Made by a program: the position numbers and the translations under genes. The notes under the pieces are model-generated. The model saw only the letters and a program-made list of their open reading frames with translations, was not told the origin of the DNA and ran no database searches. From Hepsetus odoe (Eukaryota > Chordata > Actinopteri > Characiformes > Hepsetidae), in the NCBI GenBank assembly GCA_017165825.1, contig CM029367.1:2205763-2269762 (forward strand): DNA of 64,000 bases. The letters are read 5' to 3'. Within the stretch, counting starts at the first letter, position 1. Each line of letters opens with the position of its first letter. Below, one piece after another: positions 47,511-59,509 of this stretch.

Positions 47511-48840
47511 CCCTGGGGGAGGGGCTTTCTGAGAAGCATTGGGTTTGCAAATTGACAAGGTGTCATAAAATCAATTAACGAACTATTGTTGGGAAAAATG
47601 TACTTGATAAAAATAAATGCACGTTGAAACCCTAAAAAAAAGTCAAATTGATGTTTTTTAACTGGGTGAAGGATGGGTAAGAAGTGTGTTTGGCAGGGTG
47701 AATTCCAGTGGATAGGGGGTGGTTGGACTTGTGATGAGGGTGACGTTTGCCAAAATTGCTGGGGGCAGTTATGAGGTTATGGGGCGGTGGATACAGGAGC
47801 TAGAAATCGCTGTTCATCCATCTTCCACTAATCCAAAATTTTCCTGCCAGTCCAGGAGACTGAGCTTGATGAACTTAATGACTCTTGATGTTTACCATTA
47901 AGCTACAGTAACCTGCCCACCCTATGCACTGTCCCGGGACTATAAAAGTGTGAGATTCAGGCCGAAAGCGTGAGCCTTATCGAACGATTTGCCTTTTTCA
48001 AAGGCAGCTACATGCTACTGCTTAAAATAAAGTTACTGCATAACTTAATATTTAACATAACAATTCAAAGACTTATACAGCATCATTCATCTAGAATGAC
48101 GCTTGTTGGTATAAGCCTTTATAAATGTCTATATAGTTTTATGTCAGCTGCTATGAAAGGTTTATGTATCTTATGTCACCTTCAATGACAGGTGACATTG
48201 ATGTGCATAGACATTTATAAAGGTCCACGTCAACAAGAGTCCACCGTCACACTTTTTTTTGGGGTGAAAGCAGCTTCTTTAGATAGACCTTTTTAAAGGT
48301 CATGAAGGCTTACATAGCTGTAGTGCAGCCTTATGAACACTACCCTACAGAAAGTACCGACATCACCTGCAGACCGACATCAGCTTCAAGCAACAATTCT
48401 GTGGTTTCAGTCTCTTCAAAACACACATAAAACACACATTCGATTCCAGAGAAGTTTTTACAGCTAGTTGAGTAACAAGCTGTAGGAGGATGGATTTCTT
48501 GGGTAGTAAAGATTTTTTCCCTGGTAAGGGATTCAGTCTTACAGACGAAGTTATTGGGTTGAGCCCCTGGATCTGTCCTTTTTAGTCAGGCTGAAACAGC
48601 GAGTTTGCCGAAGTCACATTACTGCATTCTTTAAACTCATGGTCTGTATAATGAGTTCAAAACAGATCTGATTCCTTTCTCTTTGTTGGAGGTGGGCGGC
48701 TGTCCCCCACCTGTGTGGTGGACAGTTTAGGTACTTCTTCAGATGGAAAGCAAGTCCATCGATCTCCATGAGGTTCTCCTGAGTTCCATACCAGCTTCTC
48801 CACCAAGTTGGCAAAACTCCCATCATCTTATTTTTCTCCC
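47511..48840. other. Intergenic, with one foldback repeat
   Basis: CCTTTATAAATGTCTATA at about 48,115 has a reverse complement TAGACATTTATAAAGG at about 48,210, with palindromic GTCACCTTCAATGACAGGTGACATTG between. It may be a small foldback MITE. No coding exon seen. Confidence 0.5.
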
Positions 48841-49240
48841 GACATGAACTTCAGATCAGCTCCATCAGACCGGCTCTTCTGCAGGAGCTGCTGCCATGAA
48901 GATTAAAGCTTTCCCACTCAAACAGAGCTTCACCATTAGACCATCAACCTCCAGTTACAGTCACCAGTGGACTTTTACTTTTACTGGAACTCATGCTTAC
49001 ATGCTTATGAAATTATCACTATAAAGGGTTTTTCTCTTCTTTCTTTCCTTCTTCACCAGAAACGGTGTCAACCAGAGGAGGATGGGTTCCCCTTTTTGGT
49101 CTTGGCGTCTCCCAAGGTTTCTTCCTCCTGTCTTGCCTCTGTTACCCTCGGCTTACCCAATTGGGGCTCAGACCCGGATTCTGTAAAGCTGCTTTGTGAC
49201 AACAACAGTTGTTAAAAGTGTTTTATAAATAAAGCTGACT
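48840..49240 (+). mobile_element. LINE-like 3' tail repeat, copy 2
   Basis: CTCTTCTGCAGGAGCTGCTG, AAGGTTTCTTCCTCCTGTCT, AAGCTGCTTTGTGACAACAA, TTATAAATAAAGCTGACTTG. Aligns with 28560-29025. Confidence 0.72.
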
Positions 49241-49598
49241 TGACTTCTATAGTGTTTGTGGCAATGATCAGGGCAATGTAGTTGTATCTCCGTGCTCTTT
49301 AATAAACCAAACTCTGGTTTCTGTGTCATGCATCCTTTAACTGATAGCAATCTCCTGTGCTGGAACGTCTAACAGGTGAGAGCTGTAACCACCGAACTTG
49401 TCTCTACATGTCACCGTGTCCTTTGCCACTGTATTTCGATCCCAGCAAGTCACAAAACCTTGAAGGAAGTAGGGCTGCATTCTTATATAAGGCAATTTAT
49501 GCAAGCCTTTAAGGATCTGTCTGAACCATTTGGCTCAGTTTCAAAAGCAGATGTGGCTCAGGGTCACCTGCATCGATTTCAATGGAAAGATCCAGATT

Positions 49599-50140
49599 TA
49601 TAATCCGCCACAGCATTAAAACCACAGGTGAAGTGAATTAAATGATGAGGGACCCTTTTAAGAGGTGGGGCATGTTACTCAGCAAGTAGACTGTCAGTTC
49701 TTGAAGTTGGACGCAGGAGAAATGGAATCTGAGGGCCTAATTTTACCCGAATCATCTCCAAAACAACAGGCCTCAGGGGGTATGCCCAGTACCCAGTGGT
49801 AGTGTTACCTACCAAAGGTGCACCAAGGAAGACCGGTGGGCTTTCAAAGCTCAGATGCATGTGTGCCCAGATCCTGTAGAAGAGCAACTGTTCCACAAAC
49901 TGCTGAAAACGTTTGTGTAGCTGCGTATGGAGATGGGGACCAGTCAGAGTACCCATGCTGACCCCTGTTCACGAGTAAAAGCATCTACAATTGATATCAG
50001 AACTGGACCAGTAAGCGATGGAAGGTGTTCTGGTCTGAAGAATTTTCTTTCACATCATGTGAAGGACCAGGTGTGTGTGGGTCTCTTCATTAGGAAAGAG
50101 ATGGGTCAGTGTGAAGAAGTGACTTCTCTGAAATCTTGAT
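49599..50140 (+). pseudogene. Tc1-like transposase relic, N-terminal half (second Tc1 family)
   Basis: Begins with a Tc1 end (CCGCCACAGCATTAAAACCA) and continues with nucleotide matches to a common fish Tc1 transposase: CAGTTCTTGAAGTTGGA, CATCTCCAAAACAACAGGCC, CTGCGTATGGAGATGGGGAC, CCCATGCTGACCCCTGTTCA, CAGAACTGGACCA, TTTCACATCATGTGAAGGAC. Frameshifts and stops throughout; the catalytic C-terminal half is absent. Confidence 0.87.
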
Positions 50141-50589
50141 TGGTTTTCTTTTCCAAAAAGGAGACAATGAAGCCTGAAAAGAAGTTCCTGAAGATTTGGG
50201 TGCTGATGGAAGCTGACAAAGGGACCCAAGATGTGTATTCTGTTGTTCTGATGGAGAAAAGTTCTGTTGAGCAGCATACACAAATGTTCAGCTAATCTCA
50301 AGGGCAAACGGCAACAGCATTTAACAGTTATACATGTCAGCCACAAACATCTGAATGTCACACACCCATAATTCCTCCTTCCAGCCCCCTTTCCAGCTCC
50401 AGCCCCTCTCTCTCTGTGGTATGTCAGGAATGTTTAAGCTACCCAGTGGTCTCCATTTCCTCTCAGCTGTCCCAGTGATCCCCCTAGCAGAGGTGCTAAA
50501 GCCAAGGCTGCTTGATACTTCATGGCAGAACGGGGATGGAGGGAAGGATGGATGGGGGTGTCAGTGGAAAAGGGTGGGGGTACATACTT

Positions 50590-51150
50590 TTAAACCAGCC
50601 CAGCATTGTCCAGCCCAGTGCTCTCCAGTGCACCAGCCCAATTTTCTTGACATACAAAACCCAATATTTTCCAATGACCCATGCTCTTCAAAATACAAGC
50701 CCAGCGTTCTACAACATAAACGCTCAATGGTCTTCAATATACGAACCACATATTCTCCAGCAAACAAACGCAATGATTTCCAACAACTAAATATACTCCA
50801 GCATTCAGTCTAATGGTTTTCAACATACCAACCAAATAGTCTCCAGCATGCAAGCTCAATGGTCTTCAACATGCCAACCAAATAGTCTCCAGAATACCTG
50901 CCCAATGTTCTTCAACATACCAACAACATTTCTCAAACACAGAAGCCCAATGGTCTTCAACATACCAACCAATTATTCCCCAGCACACAAACCCAATGGT
51001 CTTCGACATACCGACCAGTTTTTTTCCAACACATCAGCCCAATGGTTTAAACATGCCTTCAACATTCCCAGTAAATCTTCTCCATCATATCAGTCCAATT
51101 TTCTTTCAAATACCAACCTAACATACCAGCCCAACGTTCTCTAACGCGTC
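50590..51150. repeat. Degenerate satellite, ~29-bp monomer
   Basis: Alternating units of the type CAATGGTCTTCAACATACCA and CAAATAGTCTCCAGCATGCA, about 29 bp each, roughly 18 units with many substitutions. Open frames crossing it are not genes. Confidence 0.85.
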
Positions 51151-51324
51151 GGCCCAAAGTCATGGTGTTTGACGTTGCAGAATGACAGTTAAATGGGTTC
51201 TGTTTTGAGTACAATTGAAGTAAAAAAAAAAGATTGTAAATGTGAATTTCCTCCATACTATCACTTTAAGACCAAATGCATTCAATACAGTTCATGCAAA
51301 TGTAGACAAATGCACCTGGGATTC

Positions 51325-51431
51325 GAGTGTGTGTGTGTGTGAGAGAGAGAGTGTGTGGCAGTGTGGAACTGCAGTGTTAGTGGGTCAGTGTGCCAGCAGC
51401 AGCTCCTCATCAGCACAGTCACGTACTACAA

Positions 51432-51474
<43 letters not shown>

Positions 51475-51620
51475 CCACCCTCCACCTCTCACACTTACAC
51501 TCTCTCTCTCAGACAGACTGAGGAAGGGGGGCTCTGTTATCCAGTCAATAGGCTTGAATTGGGCTTTAATAGGTTTAGTGTATGTGTGTGTGTGTGTGTG
51601 TGTGTGTCTTAAAGGCATTA
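51325..51620. repeat. (TG)n, (CT)n and (TG)n microsatellites
   Basis: (TG)n from 51328, (CT)n at 51437-51472 and (TG)n at 51583-51607. The stretch 51,620-51,900 is AT-rich with no feature. Confidence 0.9.
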
Positions 51621-52002
51621 GAGTACTACTACAAATATTTCAAATCATTTCATACTATTATTACACATTGTGTGCATATATAACACACATAAGGTGTATT
51701 ATTATTACATATACTTACAAATATATAATGATACATAGGGTGTATCCTTACATATACTTACCCTCTAATATATATGTATTAATGTAATAATTTTATGCAT
51801 ATTATATCTGTATCCAATAATATGCGTCATATATAGATACTTAAATAAGCAAAAGACACATTATTACTTATAGAAACCATTATTTTATGTAACGCAGGCC
51901 TCTTTTCTGTTTTCTCACATTAGTAGTGCACAGACACAACTTGTCCTTGTAGCTGGGCATAGTTTTGTCCTTGGAAGAGGAAGGCACAAGACAACAGATA
52001 GA

Positions 52003-52004
52003 AG

Positions 52005-52041
<37 letters not shown>
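52003..52041. repeat. (CA)n microsatellite
   Basis: About 19 units. The flanking 52,040-52,700 shows no supported gene; C-rich runs at 52,160-52,240. Confidence 0.92.
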
Positions 52042-52044
<3 letters not shown>

Positions 52045-52879
52045 CAAGGCCATGTATTTTCGTCTCATGATTTCGTTCCAGTTGCGTTTTTACCCATCTG
52101 CCACTGCAGACAGGTTGCCATGGTGTAGCGCTTTTTGTGTAGTATGTGTGTTTGACCCAGTTTTAACCCCCCCCCTCCCCAACACTCCCTCCCTCTCTTC
52201 GTTTCTCTTGGCCTCGATACCCCTCCCCCCACCCCTTTACAATAACAGGGATGGAGGGAGGAAGCTCCACATGGAGCATCAGCTCCAGTTGTTACAGCGA
52301 AACAGTCGAAACACACAACGAGCCAATTCACCGACACCCTAAAACCAAACATTTCCAAATAATAATCCAGCGTTATCTTGGTAATAAATCTACAAGTGCT
52401 GATGACCTGGGTGATAACACGAACTAGCAAACGCACATTCAGGCGGTGTGTATTCAACTTAAAATTCAATGTTAAAGGTTCTGCTCAATCAAACCCAAAG
52501 AATGAAGCCGGATCCCAACCCCACACAACAAAACAAGGTGTCCCAGCAGAGTCACTTCAGTTCCCCTTTGTGTAAATGGGACATTTTCATATGAAACAAC
52601 TTCAGAAGGTAAAAGTAGCCTTTGCACAATGTAAAGGCTGGTTATTAAGGGTTCTCCTACAGTGATCTTCAGAGAGGTTCATCACACTCCATCCATCTCT
52701 CCATACAATACAATAGGGGCTTGTTATTTTTACATATAGATACTTACAGTTATATAAAAGACACACACACACAAACACACACAAACACTATTGCAAAGAA
52801 ATGCATCCAAATATGTAACACACACACAAATCTTTTTCTGTTTCCCTGGCACACACTTCAATAATGCACACACAGTTTG

Positions 52880-52938
52880 TCCATCCATCCGTCCGTCCAT
52901 CCATCCCTCCATCCATCCATCCATCCATCCATCCATCC
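52880..52938. repeat. (CCAT)n microsatellite
   Basis: Interrupted (CCAT)n/(CCGT)n. Followed by CCTGGACAGGTCACCAGTCC, which resembles the (ATGG)n-type SINE tail in reverse, so it may be an old SINE tail. Confidence 0.85.
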
Positions 52939-53200
52939 CTCAGAGCTGTGTATCCTAGCCAGTTGTGGTCCAAAAGGCAAAGAAACACCCTGGACAGGTC
53001 ACCAGTCCATCACACTCACTTGTAATAATAGCTCTGAGAAAGATTACTAATCATTAAAAGTTCGTCATGGTTCTTATATGGCACAACAAAAGTAAAAAAC
53101 AGATAGATGACGGCTTCGGAGAATGATGGAAAAAATCTAAAATGTCTCTGCCGTTGATATTATTTTTAGATCTTTAGGATCTCACTTGTCATATTGTCTA

Positions 53201-53331
53201 TGCCCGGGGAGCAGTGACTGGGACGGTACCTTGCTCAAGGGTTCCTCAGGGCAACCTACTGGTAAGTGGTTTGAACTCACAATCTTCTGATCCTGTGGCC
53301 AACTCTCTAACCACTAGGCCATCGCTGCCCC
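53201..53331 (-). mobile_element. SINE family A, tail-truncated
   Basis: CCCGGGGAGCAGTGACTGGG, AGGGCAACCTACTGGTAAG, AACCACTAGGCCATCGCTGC head. Only the head half is present. Confidence 0.88.
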
Positions 53332-53339
53332 AAATGGTA

Positions 53340-54245
53340 TATGAACGAGTTAAAACATTTCGGATGTCAAAGCTGAAACTATTTTTTACGGCTTGGCTGA
53401 CTTTAGAGTGAGATCCTCTCAAGCAGTGAGCCAATCAGACAATGAGTAGAAAAGTGATGGAGAAAGAACATTGAATTAAAACATTAGTCTCCTCAGGATT
53501 CGCCCCATCCCTAAGAAAATCCATTACGTCTCTACCTTGTTAGCTTATTGATCGCTGATCGTTGGGAACGGGACCATTTCTGTTGGAAAAGATGCGCCAG
53601 GCCGGCCTAATGGGGACCGTCTCTCAGGTGATTGACTGTTTGTGATCGATCAAGCATTGATCTGGTAGAGAAGGTGTATTTTTTGCTCTTTGCTCATGCG
53701 AGTTGATGCAACTTGGCCTTTAATTTATGACCCCCTCTGAAAGAGACTTTTCCCCTCACAGAGAGTCTCGTTACAGATAAAAGAGATGCAGTTTAATCCT
53801 TTTGGCGATGGCTGCAGAGTCAATGTGAGGAAGAAGAAGGATGTTTGGCCAACAGATTGTAGATAAGGGTGTTGTTAAAGCCTGGCTATGAACACTGGCG
53901 GATAATCAATAGCAAGATATCAAGACAAAAGGCATTAGAGACCATGGGGTGGAGGAGAAATATCCCGAGAACTGTGCTCGGGAAATAGCTAGAGGGGAGG
54001 AAAATTCTAAAAAGGTGCAAACAGAAGAGTAAAAGCTTATTTCTGATGAGACATTAATGCAATGTTCCACTGTTTAGTAGATCAGCTGGCATTTCTGATG
54101 AAGTTCTTCTTCTTCAGTTTGCAGCTAAATGGTAACATTGTTAAAGCATAGTAATGGACATTACACACCCGACTCAGCCTCTCTTTATATTTAGAATTAA
54201 TAGTCTAATTTTGTATGCTCCTTATGCAAATGACATCGGCTCTGA
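53340..54245. other. Intergenic, no feature recognised
   Basis: Apparently unique sequence without coding signal. Confidence 0.4.
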
Positions 54246-54246
54246 T

Positions 54247-54604
54247 TGGCTGCCCTGTCGTTCAGAATAACTTTAATAACTAACAAACTCATTCTGAATC
54301 TTCTTCCTTCGGCTGCTTCTCTAACTTCGCCACAGTGGATCCTCCATGTCCACTTCTTCCGGTCCTCTGCATCTTCCTCCTTCAAACCAACCACCTGCAT
54401 GTCCTCTCTCACCACGTCCATAAACCTCCTCTTTGGTCTTCCTCTTCTACTCTTTCCTGGCAGCTCCATCTTCAGCATCCTCCTCCCGATATACTCCTCG
54501 TCTCTTCTCTGGACATGTCCAACCCAACGCAACCTTGCTTCTCTAAATTTGTCTCCAAAACGTCTAACCTGAGCTGTCCCTCTAATATACTCCTTTCTAA
54601 ACAT
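54247..54604 (-). pseudogene. RTE-like LINE reverse-transcriptase ORF, C-terminal end
   Basis: Continuous minus-strand frame: RRFGDKFREARLRWVGHVQR, RRDEEYIGRRMLKMELPGK, RRGRPKRRFMDVVREDMQVV and EEDAEDRKKWTWRIHCG. This is the typical C-terminus of fish LINE endonuclease-reverse transcriptase proteins. The rest of the element is absent, consistent with 5' truncation. The frame itself is undamaged for about 115 codons. Confidence 0.9.
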
Positions 54605-54609
54605 TCATT

Positions 54610-55800
54610 CTGAATATGATTTAATATTTGAATTTTTTATGATACCCTGGGGGAAAAAAAAATGCACCATCAATGGAGAACTTTACGGTTAAACCTTATT
54701 AATAGTTCTGCTGTACATTTTATAAAACCCTGCAAACTCTAGTCTTACCATGACACTTCTGGTCACGAAGAGCGTTTTATCATTCTGACCACGTGGCTTT
54801 AAATTTCAGAGCAGTAACCAAGAGAAGTGTCAATTCACTGTAAAATGTAAAGGTTCAAGTATGACATAAAACTAAACTGCATTCACTGAACACCGGAATG
54901 GAAGAGAAACGTTATCTGGTAATAAAGAAATGACAGATCATTTGCTTCAACCACATCTTAAACTCCCCACAAACACTCAGTACCCAAACCGCACACCGAC
55001 AGATATCGTCCTTCCAACCAACCAAACACAACAAAGCTGCAAACAGAAGGTGCTAACTTGAGAGAGTAGGCCTGTCAGTGTTGATAGATACTGATGTGTC
55101 AGGAAGTATCAGAAACCACAAAAGAATGTGTATTCAGAGTACAGGGATTAAGATGTGTTTGTGTGTGTGTGTGTGTGTGTTACCTTATTGGAGACATGGC
55201 TGTGTACACCAAATATTCACAAATGATATAAATGATTAATCATGATTTCTAATCAGTCAGTTTGATTTTGTGATATCTTCACATGTTTAGGGTTTTGGGT
55301 TAATGTTATCAAACATTTTTCTCTTTTTTCCCCCCAAATTCAAACCTAATAGATCACGTACAGGCCCAACCTTTCAAACTGAACAGACAATTGTGCGACT
55401 GTGCCTTTAAGATGGATTCAAATGAGCTCCGTTCTGATTGGCTACACTGTAAGGCGTTCACTCAGCTGCTGGAGAAAGGAGTTGTTTTTGTGACATCACA
55501 AAACAGTGAGGTTACATAGGCCTTGTAGTGTGTTTTCTACTAACATCAGCACATAAACGGTGTGTCTGTTTCTGTTAAGATGCGAACAGGCCGGATAGAG
55601 AAGTTGGAGGATGCGTAATGGATGGAGGACATGTGGAGGATGAGGGTGACCTCATGACCTCATGAGTGTGTGAGGTAATCTGATTGAAAAACAAAAATCA
55701 CTCTAGGAATGGCCCATAAATGGAAATAGCATGCAGACAGATTTTGCCAGACATCATTCCATTATGGATTTATGGATTACATGCATGTAAATGTATAGAG
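54610..55800. other. Intergenic, (TG)n and no gene
   Basis: (TG)n at 55157-55180. No exon recognised. Confidence 0.4.

Positions 55801-55802
<2 letters not shown>

Positions 55803-55850
<48 letters not shown>
55803..55850. repeat. (CA)n microsatellite
   Basis: About 24 units. Confidence 0.95.
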
Positions 55851-55855
<5 letters not shown>

Positions 55856-56235
55856 GATATGATGAAGGCGCCATCATATCATCAGCTCTGATGAATTTCA
55901 TCTGACATCATCTCAGTGTTTGTTCAGCAGCTCTGATATTAAAGGTGGGATTTTAGGAGAGAAGGGAAAGAGGACTGGAGACATGGATTGAATGGGGGAT
56001 TAGGGAGAGATGGGAGATCCAATGGTAATAGAGGGTCTGAGAAAATAAAACAAGGAGAGGTGGAAAGGGCGTTTAAGCAGGTTTGAATTGCTCACATCAA
56101 TGCTGCTTTTAAGGGTGCTTGGACCCAGAGGTCCACGAGCCTCACCTTCTCTTTTCAGTGCTGCAGAGGTTTAGAACATGGTGGAGACTCCCTGATAGAT
56201 CAGATATGTGCATCTCCAGTCCATCAGGTGCTGGA

Positions 56236-56490
56236 ATCATTCCCAGCTCTCACAGGGCGAAAGACGGGGACACACCCTGGTCACCAGTCCATCGCAGAGC
56301 AGAGACACAGACAAACACACACTCACGCCTAGGGGGACCAGTCCACCTGATGTGCAGGTCTTTGGATGTTGGGAGGAAACACACACAGACACGGGTACAT
56401 GTCCACTCCAAATGGAAAATCCCGGACTGTCCCGTCTGGGGATCAAACCCAGGACCTTCTCTCTGTGAGGCAACAGCGCTATAAATTTTA
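56236..56490 (-). mobile_element. Interspersed fish repeat (retroelement tail type)
   Basis: CACCCTGGTCACCAGTCCAT, TTTGGATGTTGGGAGGAAAC, ACACGGGTACATGTCCACTC, GGGGATCAAACCCAGGACCT and GTGAGGCAACAGCGCTA: the order seen in a widespread fish repeat ending in a reversed tRNA-like head. It gives overlapping open frames that are not genes. Confidence 0.7.
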
Positions 56491-56494
56491 TACA

Positions 56495-57125
56495 TTTTTC
56501 TAAATGTTATAACGATCAATGCACACAGTTCTCCTTTTTTCATCCATTTAGAAATAATGCGATGTAATCTGAGTCAGATTATTATACGATCCATCTTATT
56601 TGTGCCGAAGACCAAAACAATCCAGCCTGAAAGAACCCTAACATTAGCAATAAAAACCTTTATTTTGGTGACACCACATCCTTTAAACATTTTCCTCATT
56701 TAAGGGCCCAAATTCTGCTTCCTGCTGTGATCAAAATTCAGATTTTTAATCACCGGTCCAGCTCACAACCTCGGCGCTGGTCTTTGCTCTCCCAGTGGGA
56801 GCTCAGCTGCTCTACTCTGGGGGGAAAAGATGCTTCACACCTCTTAGTGGAACCCCTCGCTCGTCCTCGCTCCTCTCCCAGGCTGCAGCGCGAGAGTGGA
56901 CTGAACTGGCAACTGTTAATAATGAAGAGATCATTCGGAATCCGATTAAGAGAAAAGATTATGAAAATGTCCATGCAAGCCATTAACTAATCACTTCCCA
57001 CTGGAAAAAAAAACAAAAATCTAACTGGAAATAAACAGGTCGATGTGTGTACCTAAGTAATTAACTTAAATGAAATATGTTAACAGCTTATTAGCTTTAA
57101 TATCTCGCTTGTAATGCACCCAATT
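56495..57125. other. No feature recognised
   Basis: Open frames at 56727-56990 have no domain. Confidence 0.4.
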
Positions 57126-57129
57126 TGAG

Positions 57130-57530
57130 TGGAAAAGTCTAAAGCTGAACTTTTTGGCCACAATGTGCAAATGTTTGGAGAAAAAAGATGCTTTGTGTTG
57201 CAGCCACATAGAGGAAAGAACAGATTCAGACAAATATCAGCAAAATCTGGAAATAAATATCACACAATTTGTAAAAAATTGGAGTTTAAAAGAGGATGGG
57301 TCCTATGATGACAAAGATCCCAAACACTTAAAATGTAGAAAGGAATCCTCAAAAGGATGCAAGCTGCAGGTTCTCTCAAACCCCCCGACCTGAACGTCAA
57401 TAAAAATCTGTAGATTGATCTTAAAAGAGCAGCGCGTGCAAGAAAGCCAACGAATTGCAGAAGTGGAAGCTTCCTGCATGGATGAGTGAGCAAAAAATTT
57501 TGAAGCCGTGTGTTACTAAGCATGTAAAAA
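57130..57530 (+). pseudogene. Tc1-like transposase relic, C-terminal part (third Tc1 family)
   Basis: YDDKDPKHLKCRK corresponds to the catalytic DNDPKH motif of Tc1 transposases. Further on, in another frame, PDLNVNKNL, IDLKRAARARKPTN matches PDLNPIENLW..LKRAV.AR.PTN. Frame-shifted and interrupted; not functional. Tc1-like end sequence (GGGGGTGATTACTTTTTCAC) lies at about 57,864. Confidence 0.87.
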
Positions 57531-58011
57531 AAAAATAACGGGGGATTGAATATAATTATTCATAATCCAAAATCGATTAGCACAGTCACTTCCTCTCAGA
57601 AAGGGTCCTGACGACTAGTGCTTGTGAGAAAAAGTCTTGTTTTGCTTTTGTTAGTTTGGCCACTTCTGGGAAGATTCAGCTCTGTGGCAAGTTTTCAAAA
57701 TTCCTAGATAATGGCTCTCTCTGAAGTCCAATAGCCGAAGAAATGTTTTAAATCTGCAGTTTGCCAGATTTAGTCTGCTTCATGTTGCTGTAAAGTGACG
57801 TTTAGATTCAACAGGGCAGTAATACCAATTCCAGCGATGAACTACATTTGGTTGAGTAACTAAGGGGGTGATTACTTTTTCACAGCGGGACATGTGTTCT
57901 TGCATAGGTGTTTTCCTTTAATGACTGAGATGATCATTCGAAATTATATTTTGTGTGAAATTTTGCAGTTCATTCCATTCAAAATTTGTATACAGATGTG
58001 TTCGGTTTATC

Positions 58012-58037
58012 CCTCCCTCCCTCCCTCCCTCCCTCTC

Positions 58038-58072
<35 letters not shown>

Positions 58073-58078
58073 CTCTCT
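58012..58078. repeat. (CCCT)n-(CT)n pyrimidine tract
   Basis: (CCCT)n then (CT)n, with short (CA)n runs at 58190-58238. Confidence 0.93.
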
Positions 58079-58349
58079 CTATCTGTATTATAAATCTTCC
58101 ACATGGTCACTGAAGCTGTCACCCAAACACAATGGGTGTGCACGTGCAAACACACATGCGGGGAGGTGCAGTGTGATGGTGAGGTATGCACACACACACA
58201 TGCATACACACACACACACACACATGCACACACACACACGTCGGTCCTTTGGCCTGGGTTGTAGATAATATATCAGAAAAGCAACACACACTTACCCACA
58301 CACTCATACACACACACTAAACACTTGAAATATGCAGTTTTTGTGCAGA

Positions 58350-58605
58350 GAACACTCCATATTAATAGAATTAAAGACTATTAAAGCCTCGAACTTCAAC
58401 TCCAATAAAAACAATCTACTGAAAATAATCCACATGAACTTCACCGCTTCACTTTCATCACCGTCTCTACTAGTTCTCCATCACGGACACACACTCAACA
58501 CACCCTGAACTCCACCGTCCACTCTCCCTGTCCTCTCTCTCACTCTCCTTCACTCTGTCCTGCACCGATGGACACTCAGAGGGACGTCTGACCTGAAAAA
58601 TTACA
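58350..58605. repeat. Repeat R1, fourth copy
   Basis: AATAGAATTAAAGACTATTA, AAACAATCTACTGAAAATAA and CACCGTCTCTACTAGTTCTC; nearly identical to 21,222-21,440, so relatively young. Confidence 0.88.
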
Positions 58606-58779
58606 CTAATGATGTATTTGTACTTCCTCACTTCCCATCGCTGGGTGTATTTGGATACAACAGACTCTGAGACGCGCTGTAATTAAAACTTGTAATGTAA
58701 TGGTAATGTAATTCACGTTGGGGGTTCCGTTCTTTTGAGTTTTTAGGCTTCAGACTTTCAGATATCCATGGTTCCTCCT

Positions 58780-58921
58780 GAGCTGGGAATAAGCCACACA
58801 CACACACACACACACGGCCCACACTCTTGTTCACTTCTGCTCTCACTCTCTGCAGTGCAAATGGATTTATCTTGTAGTTAAGAATCACCAGATTGTGAGT
58901 GGTAGCCTAGCAAGAAAGTGT

Positions 58922-58964
<43 letters not shown>

Positions 58965-58965
58965 C
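58780..58965. repeat. Inverted pair with CA/TG runs
   Basis: CTGAGCTGGGAATAAGCCACACACAC at 58777-58802 and its reverse complement GTGTGTGGCTTATTCCCAGCTCAG at 58954-58981, with (CA)n and (TG)n on the inner sides. A hairpin-forming inverted repeat about 200 bp across. Confidence 0.85.
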
Positions 58966-59049
58966 TTATTCCCAGCTCAGGAGGGACTGTGGATATCTCA
59001 TAAAGATTTAAAAATAGCCATATGCACATTAATAAAACATCATCTTGCT

Positions 59050-59090
<41 letters not shown>
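59050..59090. repeat. (CT)n microsatellite
   Basis: About 20 units. Confidence 0.95.
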
Positions 59091-59093
<3 letters not shown>

Positions 59094-59137
59094 GGTAAAC
59101 AGAGCTGCTTGTGCTACGAATCATTAATCTACACTCC

Positions 59138-59211
59138 CCGGCCACTTTATCAGAAACCCCTCCCACAGAGCCACTCTTGGCTGGACATATTTACTTTAAG
59201 CATCACTGTCC

Positions 59212-59268
<57 letters not shown>

Positions 59269-59315
59269 CCACATAACTGCCACTGCTGAGTAGGTGTTTC
59301 CGATAAAGTGGCCAG
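59138..59315. mobile_element. Small MITE with GGCCACTTTAT terminal inverted repeats
   Basis: Left CCGGCCACTTTATCAGAAAC, right (reverse complement) CACTGGCCACTTTATCGGAA plus ACACCTACT. About 180 bp, containing a (CA)n of about 27 units (59215-59267). No coding capacity. Confidence 0.8.
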
Positions 59316-59397
59316 TGTGAACATTCACGTGGCCTTGTAATGACTTAAAAAAACACAAGAAAGAAAGAGAAGTCCTTAGAACAAAATGATATATATA

Positions 59398-59505
59398 TAC
59401 AGTACTGTGCAAACGTTTTAGGCAGGTTTGAAGAAATGCTGTAAACAAAGAATGCTAAGGATTGTTTATTCTTATCAATTTACAAAATGTTGTTTTTTTT
59501 AATTC
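59398..59505 (+). mobile_element. Tc1-like end fragment (family of 4827-5370)
   Basis: TACAGTACTGTGCAAACGTTTTAG, then AATGCTGTAAACAAAGAATG and CAATTTACAAAATG. Only one end is present. Confidence 0.85.
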
Positions 59506-59509
59506 ATTA

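Noticed and set aside
50355..50813. 152-codon plus-strand open frame.
   Set aside because: Runs into the 29-bp degenerate satellite; no domain and no splice context.
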